Shown here piece by piece: positions 10,921 to 20,145 of a stretch of 28,359 bases of DNA; position 1 is the stretch's first letter; every line of letters starts with the position of its first letter. Source of the DNA: Dechloromonas sp. (GTDB lineage Bacteria; Pseudomonadota; Gammaproteobacteria; Burkholderiales; Rhodocyclaceae); NCBI GenBank assembly GCA_017302355.1, contig JAFLDQ010000029.1, positions 1-28,359 of the forward strand. Reading direction: 5' to 3'. Below the pieces are notes generated by a model. The model searched no databases. It was not told the origin of the DNA and saw only the letters and a program-made list of their open reading frames with translations. The position numbers and the translations under genes are program-made.

Positions 10921-12291
10921 ATGGTTCTCGTCCAGATTGATCAGGTCGATTCCCCAGTTCAGGTTGCTCGCCTGCAGACCGATGCCCGCAAGAACACGCC
11001 AGGGCTGGCCCAGCGACTGTTGGTTGGCGTCGAAGAAGGCGGCCGAGGCGTTCACCGCGGTGAGCAGCGGCGAGAGGTTGCGGTCGGGTTCATCCTGATC
11101 CGACAAGGTGCGATGGTCGACCGGGATGGGGCCCACCGCTCCGGCGCACTGCTCGTCTCCCGACATGCGGAAGATGTGCCGGTCGAAATCGATGTCGTTC
11201 TGGCTCAGCCAGCCGAGCAGGTGGCGGCTCGGAGCGGCGGTCGCGTTGATCACCCAGCGCGGCGGATCATTGGGACTGCCGCAGGTGAGCGCCTTGAGAC
11301 TGGCGAAGTCGAGCCGGTCGGGACCGGGGATCAGGCGGTTGTCGGCGAACTTCGCGCCGGAGACCGCATCGACGTTGACCGCCCACCCGGTTGTGCCGAG
11401 GATCGCGCGCGCATCTTTCGGGCGCAGACCGAAAGTCATGCCGATCCCGTCGCGGTAGGCGACGCGCGAGGGCGAAAGATTGACCGGCCAGTCGAAGACG
11501 AAGTTGGCCGTCCACGCGCCCGGCAGCGAAACTCCGGTCACCAGGGCGAGCGCCGCGCCGGAACCGAGGCCGCGGATCTGGTCGCGGTCTTCCTCGTTGC
11601 TGCCGACGTCGAACTCGCAGCTGTCCCAGTCGAGGATATCCTGATGGCAGCGCAGGAACTGCTGGTGCAGCGTTTCCGGACGGGTCTGATCCCAATACTG
11701 CCGAGCGCGCTTCAGTTTCTCGATGCCGGCATCCGTCTCGGCATCGCGCACGGCGTTGGCGTAGGGTGGGCAGAACACCTGCTCGGGCGGCGTGCCCCGA
11801 CGCCTTGCCTCGACTGCCTTGACCTCCTCGGGACAGGCGAAATGCTCCAGAAGATTGGCCGGGATGCAGTCGGCAAAATAGTTCCGGACCGTTTCGCCAT
11901 GAGGCCAGAGTGTCTCCGGGGGCGGCGGGTCGTCCCCGCAACGGGCCTGCGGCGGCATCAGGTGGATCAGCCGCGAATACAGGAAGTAGCCGGCATAGCT
12001 GCCGCCGGAGACCGTCGAGATCAGGTCGGTCTGCCACAGGGCGCGACTGTCCCGCTCCGGCGCGCCGCTGGCGGCGAGCTTCTCGCTGGCGAGCGCCGCG
12101 AGTACGCCCATGCTGAACGACGATGCCTTGGCGCCGCCGCCGGCCAGCGTGACTGCCAGACCGTTCGGGGTCTTGCGCGCGTCCTTCAGCAGCGGACGGC
12201 ATTTCCCGGCGCCGTTGTCGAGCGCGATGGCAGGATGGCCCAGGGCCAGCAACAGCCAGGAAGCGGCCAGGCGACTAGCCAACGGTTTCAT
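10918..12291 (-). CDS. Patatin-like phospholipase, N-terminal part truncated by TAG
   Basis: The ORF encodes 457 residues from ATG 12291, preceded by a good GAGGTGA ribosome binding site. It has a signal peptide (about 1-24, ending GHPAIA), the patatin oxyanion motif LAGGGAKASSFSMG (about 48-61) and the nucleophile elbow STVSGGSYAG (about 90-100, Ser in GGSYA). Patatins hydrolyse lipids with a Ser-Asp dyad; here the Asp lies beyond the TAG, in the next ORF. The predicted product is exported, but as encoded it lacks half of its active site and should be inactive unless the stop is read through or the two pieces associate. Other genes in the window (prfC, the YaiI gene, the CzcB-like gene, the SulP gene) end in TAG, so TAG is a normal stop here. 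Sequencing error must also be considered. Confidence 0.85.
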   Translation of the reverse strand: MKPLASRLAASWLLLALGHPAIALDNGAGKCRPLLKDARKTPNGLAVTLAGGGAKASSFSMGVLAALASEKLAASGAPERDSRALWQTDLISTVSGGSYAGYFLYSRLIHLMPPQARCGDDPPPPETLWPHGETVRNYFADCIPANLLEHFACPEEVKAVEARRRGTPPEQVFCPPYANAVRDAETDAGIEKLKRARQYWDQTRPETLHQQFLRCHQDILDWDSCEFDVGSNEEDRDQIRGLGSGAALALVTGVSLPGAWTANFVFDWPVNLSPSRVAYRDGIGMTFGLRPKDARAILGTTGWAVNVDAVSGAKFADNRLIPGPDRLDFASLKALTCGSPNDPPRWVINATAAPSRHLLGWLSQNDIDFDRHIFRMSGDEQCAGAVGPIPVDHRTLSDQDEPDRNLSPLLTAVNASAAFFDANQQSLGQPWRVLAGIGLQASNLNWGIDLINLDENH

Positions 12292-12413
12292 CTCTCACCT
12301 CACGCGGAAGCGGCGAACCGGCGAAGGTCGGGACGCGACGCCACGGCGTGAATGATGACTTGAGAATATCTGCGGGGCAAGGCCCGCCGCTCCTGATGCC
12401 GGCTCGTGTGCGA

Positions 12414-12857
12414 CTAGCGTCTGGCCAGCAGGCGGTCGATCTGGTTGGCGAACGCCTGGCGGTCGGCCTGGCTGAAAGCCGGCGGACCGCCGGTGTCGAC
12501 GCCGCTGCCGCGCAGGGTGTCCATGAAGTTGCGCAGGTCGAGCATCTGCCGGATGTTTTCCTTGCCGTAGAGCTCGCCGCGCGGGTTGAGCGCCTGCGCC
12601 CCCTTGTCGATCACCGCCGCGGCCAGCGGGATGTCGGCGGTGACGACCAGATCGCCAGCTTCCACCCGGTCGACGATGTGGTTGTCGGCGACGTCGAATC
12701 CCCTGGCGACCTGAATCGACCGGATGCCCGGGTAGGGCGGCGTCTTCAGCCACTGGTTGGCGACCAGCGTCAACGGCAGACGGGTGCGCCCGGCAACCCG
12801 GTAGAGAATTTCCTTGATGACGCCGGGGCAGGCGTCGGCATCGACCCAGATATGCAT
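12414..12857 (-). CDS. yaiI: YaiI/YqxD family protein (UPF0178)
   Basis: The product is 147 residues, typical for the family, from ATG 12857. It opens with [16 protein letters not shown] and contains [15 protein letters not shown] and the late segment [11 protein letters not shown], all standard for this PIN-like fold family. The conserved acidic residues (D6, D8 and the TAD motif) resemble a nuclease-type metal site, but the function is not established. It follows the His-rich protein gene after a 46-nt gap on the same strand, so the two might share a transcript. It ends with TAG. Confidence 0.95.
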   Translation of the reverse strand: MHIWVDADACPGVIKEILYRVAGRTRLPLTLVANQWLKTPPYPGIRSIQVARGFDVADNHIVDRVEAGDLVVTADIPLAAAVIDKGAQALNPRGELYGKENIRQMLDLRNFMDTLRGSGVDTGGPPAFSQADRQAFANQIDRLLARR

Positions 12858-12903
12858 GGGGAGTCCGCTGGCGGCTGGTCCCCGACGCTGCTGCCCGGTC
12901 CGC

Positions 12904-13221
12904 TCAGTCCAGCGGGATGACGATCGGCGAAATGCCGACGGTCACGGCCGGGCGGGACACGTAATAGTTCGGCCGATAGACCGCCGGCGGCGGCCCGTAA
13001 TAGACGGGCGCCGGTGCGTAATAGGGGGCATAGACGGCGGGGCCGCGGTAATGGCGGTGATGATGATGGTGATGGCGATGGCCGTGGCGATGGCCGCCGT
13101 AGTAATGACGGTTGTCCCAGCCCCGGTCATGGCCACGCCCGTCGGCGAAAGCGGCGGAGGCGGAAAGCGAGAGGACGGCGCCGGTCAGGGTGGCGGCCAC
13201 GATCTTGATCAGGGTTTTCAT
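12904..13221 (-). CDS. Small secreted His/Tyr/Pro-rich protein
   Basis: The product is 105 residues from ATG 13221, chosen because AGGAGA lies 8 nt upstream; the longer in-frame start lacks this. A signal peptide (about 1-26, ending SASAAFA) precedes a low-complexity mature protein: a run [19 protein letters not shown] (about 42-60) and a Tyr/Pro/Ala-rich stretch with [20 protein letters not shown]. Similar His-rich periplasmic proteins are common in betaproteobacteria and usually uncharacterised. The His run could bind Zn, Ni or Cu, which would fit the cation exporter gene further downstream, but this is inference. It diverges from the RbgA-like gene. Confidence 0.85.
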   Translation of the reverse strand: MKTLIKIVAATLTGAVLSLSASAAFADGRGHDRGWDNRHYYGGHRHGHRHHHHHHRHYRGPAVYAPYYAPAPVYYGPPPAVYRPNYYVSRPAVTVGISPIVIPLD

Positions 13222-13304
13222 GTCGGTTCTCCTGCGGTTGAGGGCGCGGAACCGGACGCGCCGGATTCCATGAGCGAACGATAGCCGGGCCGCAGCGCGC
13301 AAGC

Positions 13305-13321
13305 TGTTAATGTTTGTAACA
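13305..13321. promoter_or_regulatory. Candidate operator between divergent genes
   Basis: TGTTAATGTTTGTAACA has TGTTA/TAACA arms and lies in the 170-bp region between the His-rich protein (-) and the RbgA-like GTPase (+). It also reads as two GTTAA/GTAAC-like half-sites with a 5-nt gap, resembling sites of OmpR-family regulators such as CpxR. It is AT-rich against a GC-rich background. Evidence is pattern only. Confidence 0.25.
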
Positions 13322-13391
13322 AGATGTTCCACGGCGCGTGGCGGCCGGATACGGGATAATCCCGCCGTTCCCGCAACGACGATGCCCGCAG

Positions 13392-14291
13392 ATGTCGATC
13401 CAATGGTTCCCCGGCCACATGACCTCGGCCCGCAAGAAGGCGGCCGAGACGTTGGCCATGGTCGATGTCGTGGTCGAGGTGGTCGATGCCCGGCTGCCGC
13501 AGGCGAGCAGCAACCCGATGATTCACGAGCTGCGAGCCTTCCGCCAGCGCCCCTGCCTCAAGCTGCTGAACAAGGCCGACCTGGCCGACCCCGTGGCGAC
13601 CGCGGCCTGGCTCGATCATTTCGCCCGGCAGCCGGGGGTCAGCGCGGTCGCGATATCGTGCAAGAAACCCGGCGATGTGGCCCGCATTCCGGCGCTGGCC
13701 CAGCAACTCGCGCCGCATCGCAACGACGCCGTCAAGCCGTTGCGCCTGATGATCATGGGGATCCCCAACGTCGGTAAATCGACGCTGATGAACGCGCTGG
13801 TCAGGAAGAAGGTCGCGGCCGTCGGCGACCAGCCGGCGGTGACCAAGAGCCAGCAGCGCATCGACATCAGCTCGCGCCTGATCATCCACGACACCCCGGG
13901 ACTGCTGTGGCCGAAGATCGATCACCCGATCGACGGCCTGATGCTGGCGGCCAGTCACGCGGTCGGCGTCAATGCCTACTTCGACGAGGAGGTGGCCACC
14001 TTCCTCGCCGGCTTCCTGCTGGCAAGCTACCCGGCGCTGCTCACGGCGCGCTATGGTTTCGCGACCGAGGGCGTGGACGGCGCCGCCGTCATCGAGGCCG
14101 TTGCCGGAAGGCGCGGCTGCCGGCTCAAGGGGCGTGGCGGGGAACCCGACCGCGAAAGGGCGGCGGCCATCCTGCTGACCGATTACCGTAGCGGCGCGCT
14201 CGGGCGCATCAGCCTCGAAACGCCGGAACTGCGCGCGCTGCGCGAGCGGCATCTGAAACAGGCTGCTGCGGTCGACGGCGAAAAAGACTGA
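13392..14291 (+). CDS. Ribosome biogenesis GTPase, YlqF/RbgA family
   Basis: The product is 299 residues from ATG 13392, giving the family start MSIQWFPGHMTSARKK. It is a circularly permuted GTPase: G4 NKADL (about 57-61) comes before G1 GIPNVGKSTLMN (about 121-132), with G3 DTPGLLWP after it (about 164). The C-terminal helical region (about 180-290) fits the RNA-binding ANTAR-like part of RbgA. In Bacillus, RbgA acts in late 50S assembly; the role in proteobacteria is less studied. There is no strong ribosome binding site before the ATG. The gene seems to stand alone and converges on the cation exporter gene 125 nt downstream. That gap holds an imperfect GC-rich inverted repeat but no clear terminator. 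Confidence 0.93.
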   Translation: MSIQWFPGHMTSARKKAAETLAMVDVVVEVVDARLPQASSNPMIHELRAFRQRPCLKLLNKADLADPVATAAWLDHFARQPGVSAVAISCKKPGDVARIPALAQQLAPHRNDAVKPLRLMIMGIPNVGKSTLMNALVRKKVAAVGDQPAVTKSQQRIDISSRLIIHDTPGLLWPKIDHPIDGLMLAASHAVGVNAYFDEEVATFLAGFLLASYPALLTARYGFATEGVDGAAVIEAVAGRRGCRLKGRGGEPDRERAAAILLTDYRSGALGRISLETPELRALRERHLKQAAAVDGEKD

Positions 14292-14416
14292 AAAACCATG
14301 GTGCCGGTCGCGGCCGGGATTCCGTTGCGCCGCGCCCGGAACCCGCCTTGCGCTGACGCGCCGGCAACATCCCGGTCGTTTGACAGGCGCGACACCGCCC
14401 GTTGCCCGCATCGTCC

Positions 14417-15364
14417 TCAAGGCGACGGCCGGTCGAGTTCCTGATCGATCATCGACAGCGGATCCTCGATCGGTTCCAGGTGCGTCGTGACATGGACGTG
14501 ACCCAGCGCGCTTCGCAGGTCCAATTCGATCCGGTCGGCCCAGTCATGGCCCCGCTGCACGGTCCAGTCTCCAGGGACCAGGATATGCACCACCACGAAG
14601 GCGCGGCTGCCCGCCTGGCGGGTGCGCAAGGCATGAAAGGCTAGGCCCTGCTGGCGATACCTCGCCAGAACGGCTTCGATCTCCGCCAACTTCTCGGGCG
14701 GCAGGGAGCCATCCATCAAACCGTCGGCGGAACGGCGTATCAGTTGCCAACCGGTCCACACGATGTTCGCGGCAACCAGGAGAGCGATGGCCGGGTCGAG
14801 CCAGAGCCAACCGGTCATCCAGACCAGGGCGACCCCGCCGATGACGCCGGCGGAGGTCCAGACATCGGTCATCAGGTGATGCGCATCGGCCTCCAGGGTA
14901 ATCGAATTGCGCTGGCGTCCCACCGTCATCAAGGTGCGGGCCGTGACGAAATTGATGACCGAGGCCGCCACCGACACCAGCAAGCCAATGCCCACGGCGT
15001 CGAGCGCCTGAGGATGCAACAGGCGCTCGATGGCCGTATAGCCAATGCTGAGAGCCGCCAGCAGGATCAGGAAGCCCTCGAAAGCGCTGGAAAAATACTC
15101 CGCCTTGCCGTGTCCGTAGGCATGATCCTCGTCCGCCGGGCGCTCGGCCAGCGTCAGCATCGACAGCGCCATGAGGGCGCCAGCGAGGTTGACGGACGAC
15201 TCGATGGCGTCGGACAACAGCCCGACCGAACCGGTCAGCCACCACGCCACGCCCTTGAGCAGGATCGTGGCAATGGCCGCGGCGATGGACAGCCAGGCGT
15301 AGCGCTTCAGCGACGGGGTCATGATTTCAAACGAGCGGTCAGGCTGCTGCGTGACATCGGGCAT
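14417..15364 (-). CDS. Cation diffusion facilitator (CDF) transporter
   Basis: The product is 315 residues from ATG 15364; ATG 15322 ([10 protein letters not shown]) is an alternative that better fits the usual N-terminus, though neither has a strong ribosome binding site. There are six transmembrane helices (about residues 22-205) and a C-terminal cytoplasmic domain (about 210-300). TM2 carries [11 protein letters not shown] and TM5 carries HHLMTD (H163 and D167), the CDF metal site. The loop motif [12 protein letters not shown] (78-89) is typical of FieF-like proteins. TM2 has D52 followed by E55/S56 instead of the DxxxD of FieF, so metal choice (Zn, Fe, Mn, Co) is open. It exports divalent cations by proton antiport. 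Confidence 0.93.
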   Translation of the reverse strand: MPDVTQQPDRSFEIMTPSLKRYAWLSIAAAIATILLKGVAWWLTGSVGLLSDAIESSVNLAGALMALSMLTLAERPADEDHAYGHGKAEYFSSAFEGFLILLAALSIGYTAIERLLHPQALDAVGIGLLVSVAASVINFVTARTLMTVGRQRNSITLEADAHHLMTDVWTSAGVIGGVALVWMTGWLWLDPAIALLVAANIVWTGWQLIRRSADGLMDGSLPPEKLAEIEAVLARYRQQGLAFHALRTRQAGSRAFVVVHILVPGDWTVQRGHDWADRIELDLRSALGHVHVTTHLEPIEDPLSMIDQELDRPSP

Positions 15365-15756
15365 TCCCGCCAGTGACGCCGGAAGGCGACTCCGGGCATG
15401 GTCCGGAGAAGCCGGGAGGGCGAGGTCATGGGTCCGTGGTCATCCGGATCGTCCCTGGTGCGAGGCGAGCGGTTCGAACATGACCGGGATTGTAATCCGC
15501 GAAAGGCAATTGCATCTCCCGACCGGCCGTGACCCTGTCGACTTCGCCTGGCTACACCGCTTGCCCTGTCGGCGGCTCACCATCGCGTCGGGATTGATCC
15601 GGAGATGGAATGAAACGGGGCAAGCGCATTCCGGGTCACCGGGCGACGAATTGCTCCTGCCGCCGACGCTTTCCGCTAAACTGATCCCGGCAGGGTATTG
15701 GCGATCGGGAAGATCCGCCTGCGCCGCCCTGGATGACAACCTTCCGGTGATCGCCC
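15365..15756. other. Divergent intergenic region without a gene
   Basis: This 392-nt region separates the cation exporter (-) and the histidine kinase (+). Short ORFs on both strands lack ribosome binding sites and recognisable content, so I call none. It contains GGATTGTAATCC (15488-15499), a 5-bp inverted repeat with a 2-nt centre, and no convincing sigma70 or sigma54 promoter. Promoters for both flanking genes presumably lie here. Confidence 0.5.
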
Positions 15757-18312
15757 ATGTTCGCTAGACTGCCCAAGCATTTCGCTGCCTCTGCCGTGGC
15801 GATCGGCGGGCTTCTGCTGACCTGTCTTTCGTCGTGGAACGTACGGCACGAACTGCAAACCAGCCACCAGCGGGAATTCGAGTGGGCCGCGGCGGATCGC
15901 ATTCAGTCCGTGCGGGCGGTGATCGGGCAGGGGCTGGACGCGCTCGAGGAGATTCCCGCCCTGTTTCATTCGGCGCCAGGGGTCGACGAGAACGAGTTTC
16001 GGGTCTTCGCCGAATCGCTGCTCGAACGCCGGCCGTACATCGACAGCCTGCTGTGGGCGCCGCTGCTGGTTTCCCCGCGTCAGGGGCCGCCACAAAATGC
16101 GCCCGCCGCCGGCGGATCCGACGAAGTGGCGGGCAGGGGTGAACCGCGGGTGCCGGTACTTCTTTCGGCATCGCGCGCCGGCTCCGGAGTGGCGCCGGGT
16201 GTCGATCTCAACGCCAACGGCGAACTTGCGGGGCTGTTCAGGCGGGCGCGGGCGAGCGGGGCCGTCGCGGTCAGCGGGCGAATGGATCTCGCGCGGGAGG
16301 GCAGGGAGGCAATCCATGTCGTCTATGCGGCCTTGCCGATCTATGCAACGGACAAGGCGCAGCGCGCCGTCGCGGACGGCGAGCGGCCGGATCCTCTCGG
16401 GTTCGTCATCGGCATATTCAACGTCGAGAAGATGATCCACGTCGCCATCAGCCTGCTCGAACCACGCGGCGTCGAGGTTCTCGTGCGCGACGAGTCGGGG
16501 GTCGGCGACGCGCAGTTTCTCTACTTCTACGCCAGCCGGCTCGATCCGGGCGCCGCCGCCACGGCCGCCGGCCTGCTGCCCGAAGCTGATGCGGATCAGC
16601 CGCGGATGACGGCGAGCGTCCCTTTCGGCGATCGCGAGTGGAGCGTGACCTTCGTCGCAACCCATGCCTTTCGCAGCGCCGAGGCTTTTACCAGGGCGCA
16701 CTGGCTGGTCCTCGTCGGCGGCATCCTGTTTACCATCCTGCTCACCCTCTACCTGGTGCGCAGCCGCCGCGAACTCGATGACCGGATCCGCCTGACGCAG
16801 ACGATCTACGAGCGCGAGGAACTGTTTCGCCAGTTGGCGGAAACGGTCGATGTCGTCTTCTGGGCGACCACTGCCGACGCCAGCCGGCTCGAATACATCG
16901 GGCCGGCGTTCAGGCAGATCGCCGGCGCCGGGGCCAGGCTCGACGATTCCTCGCCGACGCTGATGCTCGACATCTTCGCCGCCGCTGACCGGGCCGCGCT
17001 GGTCGAGGCGATCGGCGAGTTGCAGTCTACGGGCGGGCGGTTCACCGTCGTGCTGCCGGTGTCGCGCGGCGACCGCGGCTTGCGCTGGCTGCGCGTCTGC
17101 GGCTTTCCGGTGCGCGAAGGAGATCGCGAACTGAGTCGGATCGTCGGTTTTTTCGAGGACGTCACCGAGCACAAGCTGGCGGTAGACGCGTTGAGCGACT
17201 CGGAAGCGCGCTTGCGTACCCTGTTCAACCATTCTCCGGACCTGATCTTCACCGTCGACAGCGAAGCCAGCATCCTGCTCGCCAACCGGCCCATGCTGTA
17301 TCCGGTGGGCGGCGCCGGCGAGAAGCGGTCGGAACTGATCCTCCCGCCCGACGTGCGCCACGGCTATCTGCAGAAACTGCGGCAGGTCTTCGCCAGCGGG
17401 CGGGTCGAGCATTTCCAGTACGCGTCGAGCGACGACACCTGGTGGGAAATCCGCATGGTGCCGATCACTGCGGCGGCCGCGGTGATCGCCGCCATGGTGG
17501 TGATCACCGACATCACCGAGAATCGCAAGCTGCAATGGCAGGCGATCCGCAACGCGCGCCTGGCTTCGCTGGGCGTGCTGTCGGCCGGCATCGCGCACGA
17601 GATCAACAATCCGAACCATGCCATCCTGACCAACGCCTCGCTGCTGACGCGGATCTGGCAGGATGCGTTGCCGATCCTCAACGAGTACGAACAGGAACAG
17701 GGGGCGTTCCTGCTCGCCGGCCTGCGCTTCGCCCAGGCGCGCGAGACCATCGAGCAGGGAATGAGCGACATCGGCCAGAACGCCAAGCGCATCCAGAAGA
17801 TCATCGACAACCTGAAACACCTTGGCAGGCAGGACCGCGGGCACATGGACGAGCCGGCCGCTGTCGGCAAGGTCCTGCAGGGCGCGGTGACGCTGCTCGA
17901 AGCGCGCATCCGCAAGTACACCGACCGTTTCACCGCGGACCTGGCGGAGGATCTGCCGATCGTCAGGGGCAATGTGCAGCAACTGGAACAGGTGTTCATC
18001 AATGTCATCGTCAATGCCCTCGAGTCGCTGCCCGACCGCAGTCGTTCGGTGCGGGTTTCCGCCAGGGCGGACGGTGCCGGAAGCCGGGTGATCGTCGAGG
18101 TCGCCGATCAGGGGACGGGAATCGCCGATGAAGTCATGGCGCATCTCGGCGAACCCTTTTTCACGACCAAGGCCGAGAGCGGCGGAACCGGCCTGGGACT
18201 GTCGATCTCGTCATCGATCGTCGAAAAGCATGGCGGGGCGCTGCGGTTCGCCAGCAACGAAGATGGCGGAACGACGGTCAGCATCGATCTGCCAGCCGCC
18301 ACGGAGGAGTGA
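15757..18312 (+). CDS. CHASE-PAS-PAS sensor histidine kinase
   Basis: The product is 851 residues from ATG 15757. Order: TM1 (about 8-25), periplasmic CHASE-type sensor domain (about 65-300, with ERRPYIDSLLWAP and a YAALPIY segment), TM2 (about 314-335), PAS (about 350-470), PAS (about 478-590), HisKA with phospho-acceptor H614 in GIAHEINNPNHAI, and a HATPase domain (N box VFINVIVNALES, G1 VADQGTGIAD, F box EPFFTTK, G2 GGTGLGLSIS). All catalytic boxes are intact. CHASE domains sense small extracellular ligands; the ligand here is unknown. The stop codon abuts the ATG of the sigma54 response regulator, which must be the cognate partner. This layout resembles DctB/NtrB-type kinases in its H box, but the sensor region differs. 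Confidence 0.95.
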   Translation: MFARLPKHFAASAVAIGGLLLTCLSSWNVRHELQTSHQREFEWAAADRIQSVRAVIGQGLDALEEIPALFHSAPGVDENEFRVFAESLLERRPYIDSLLWAPLLVSPRQGPPQNAPAAGGSDEVAGRGEPRVPVLLSASRAGSGVAPGVDLNANGELAGLFRRARASGAVAVSGRMDLAREGREAIHVVYAALPIYATDKAQRAVADGERPDPLGFVIGIFNVEKMIHVAISLLEPRGVEVLVRDESGVGDAQFLYFYASRLDPGAAATAAGLLPEADADQPRMTASVPFGDREWSVTFVATHAFRSAEAFTRAHWLVLVGGILFTILLTLYLVRSRRELDDRIRLTQTIYEREELFRQLAETVDVVFWATTADASRLEYIGPAFRQIAGAGARLDDSSPTLMLDIFAAADRAALVEAIGELQSTGGRFTVVLPVSRGDRGLRWLRVCGFPVREGDRELSRIVGFFEDVTEHKLAVDALSDSEARLRTLFNHSPDLIFTVDSEASILLANRPMLYPVGGAGEKRSELILPPDVRHGYLQKLRQVFASGRVEHFQYASSDDTWWEIRMVPITAAAAVIAAMVVITDITENRKLQWQAIRNARLASLGVLSAGIAHEINNPNHAILTNASLLTRIWQDALPILNEYEQEQGAFLLAGLRFAQARETIEQGMSDIGQNAKRIQKIIDNLKHLGRQDRGHMDEPAAVGKVLQGAVTLLEARIRKYTDRFTADLAEDLPIVRGNVQQLEQVFINVIVNALESLPDRSRSVRVSARADGAGSRVIVEVADQGTGIADEVMAHLGEPFFTTKAESGGTGLGLSISSSIVEKHGGALRFASNEDGGTTVSIDLPAATEE

Positions 18313-19743
<1,431 letters not shown>

Positions 19744-19788
19744 ACCGGCAAGACTGCGGTCGTCCTCGCGCGGAGGCGAAAACCGGTT

Positions 19789-19805
19789 CTCCGCCGCAGG
19801 CGGAG
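19789..19805 (+). terminator. GC hairpin after response regulator, weak terminator candidate
   Basis: CTCCGCC-GCA-GGCGGAG is a perfect 7-bp hairpin 45 nt after the regulator stop. No T run follows, so it may stabilise the 3' end or act with Rho rather than terminate intrinsically. A palindrome AACCGGTT lies just before it (19781-19788). Confidence 0.3.
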
Positions 19806-19828
19806 GCCGGGCGGCGATCCCCGGCGCC

Positions 19829-19947
19829 GGTGTAACGTTTCGACTTTGTGCAACTTGCCACGGCAATTCTGCAACGTATTGTTTACTGGACACAATATGA
19901 TCTGCAGCCAGGTCCGTCCGGGGCGCCCCCGTTCATTCCGTTACACC
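19829..19947. promoter_or_regulatory. Candidate upstream activating region for the CHAD operon
   Basis: Two copies of a 9-bp sequence face each other: GGTGTAACG at 19829-19837 and its exact complement CGTTACACC at 19939-19947. Between them lies a dyad TTGCC-AC-GGCAA (19855-19866) inside a set of GCAA-type repeats. Relative to the transcript start predicted from the 20024 promoter (near 20050), these fall at about -220, -190 and -107, where NtrC-type activators usually bind. The locally AT-rich stretch 19841-19905 would favour DNA bending. Confidence 0.4.
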
Positions 19948-20023
19948 CCCTGAGGCGCCTGTCAACGAGGCGGCGGACGCCATCCGCCTGACCGGATGTG
20001 AATCGCCGCAGGCTAGTCGGGAC

Positions 20024-20039
20024 TGGCATGGCTTGTGCT
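20024..20039 (+). promoter_or_regulatory. Candidate sigma54 (-24/-12) promoter of the CHAD operon
   Basis: TGGCATGGCTTGTGCT matches the consensus TGGCACG-N4-TTGCW at all but two defined positions. The invariant GG (20025-20026) and GC (20037-20038) are separated by exactly 10 nt. Transcription would start near 20050, about 96 nt before the GTG start. The -12 part overlaps the alternative GTG at 20035, which therefore would not be in the transcript and supports the downstream start. Confidence 0.6.
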
Positions 20040-20062
20040 TGAAAAGATCACCCAAAAGGCTT

Positions 20063-20086
20063 GGCGGCCGATCCCGGATCGCCGCC
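20063..20086 (+). other. Hairpin in predicted CHAD mRNA leader
   Basis: GGCGG, a bulged C, CGATC, loop CCG, GATCG, CCGCC: a 10-bp stem with one bulge, starting about 13 nt after the predicted transcript start. It could stabilise the 5' end or be a protein-binding site. Confidence 0.45.
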
Positions 20087-20145
20087 GGTCCGGACAGGAA
20101 GAGTCGGGTCTGGTTGGGTCCCAGCCGCTTCTCAGGAGTTGCCAG

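Noticed and set aside
10006..12351. Long plus-strand ORF (781 codons) opposite the patatin gene
   Set aside because: It is a GC-rich shadow: no ribosome binding site, no family motifs, and the minus strand has clear patatin motifs and a signal peptide.
15469..15485. GGTTCGAAC resembling a tRNA T-loop
   Set aside because: The flanking bases do not form acceptor, D or anticodon arms; no tRNA fits here.
15540..15570. TGGC...TTGC spacing before the histidine kinase as a sigma54 promoter
   Set aside because: GG and GC are 11 nt apart instead of the required 10.
15676..18144. Long minus-strand ORF (822 codons) opposite the histidine kinase
   Set aside because: Its translation is Arg/His/Asp/Gln-rich without domains, while the plus strand encodes a complete kinase.
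19873..19901. TATGAT near 19896 as a sigma70 promoter for the CHAD operon
   Set aside because: No acceptable -35 at 16-18 nt; the leader would exceed 230 nt, and the sigma54-type site fits better.
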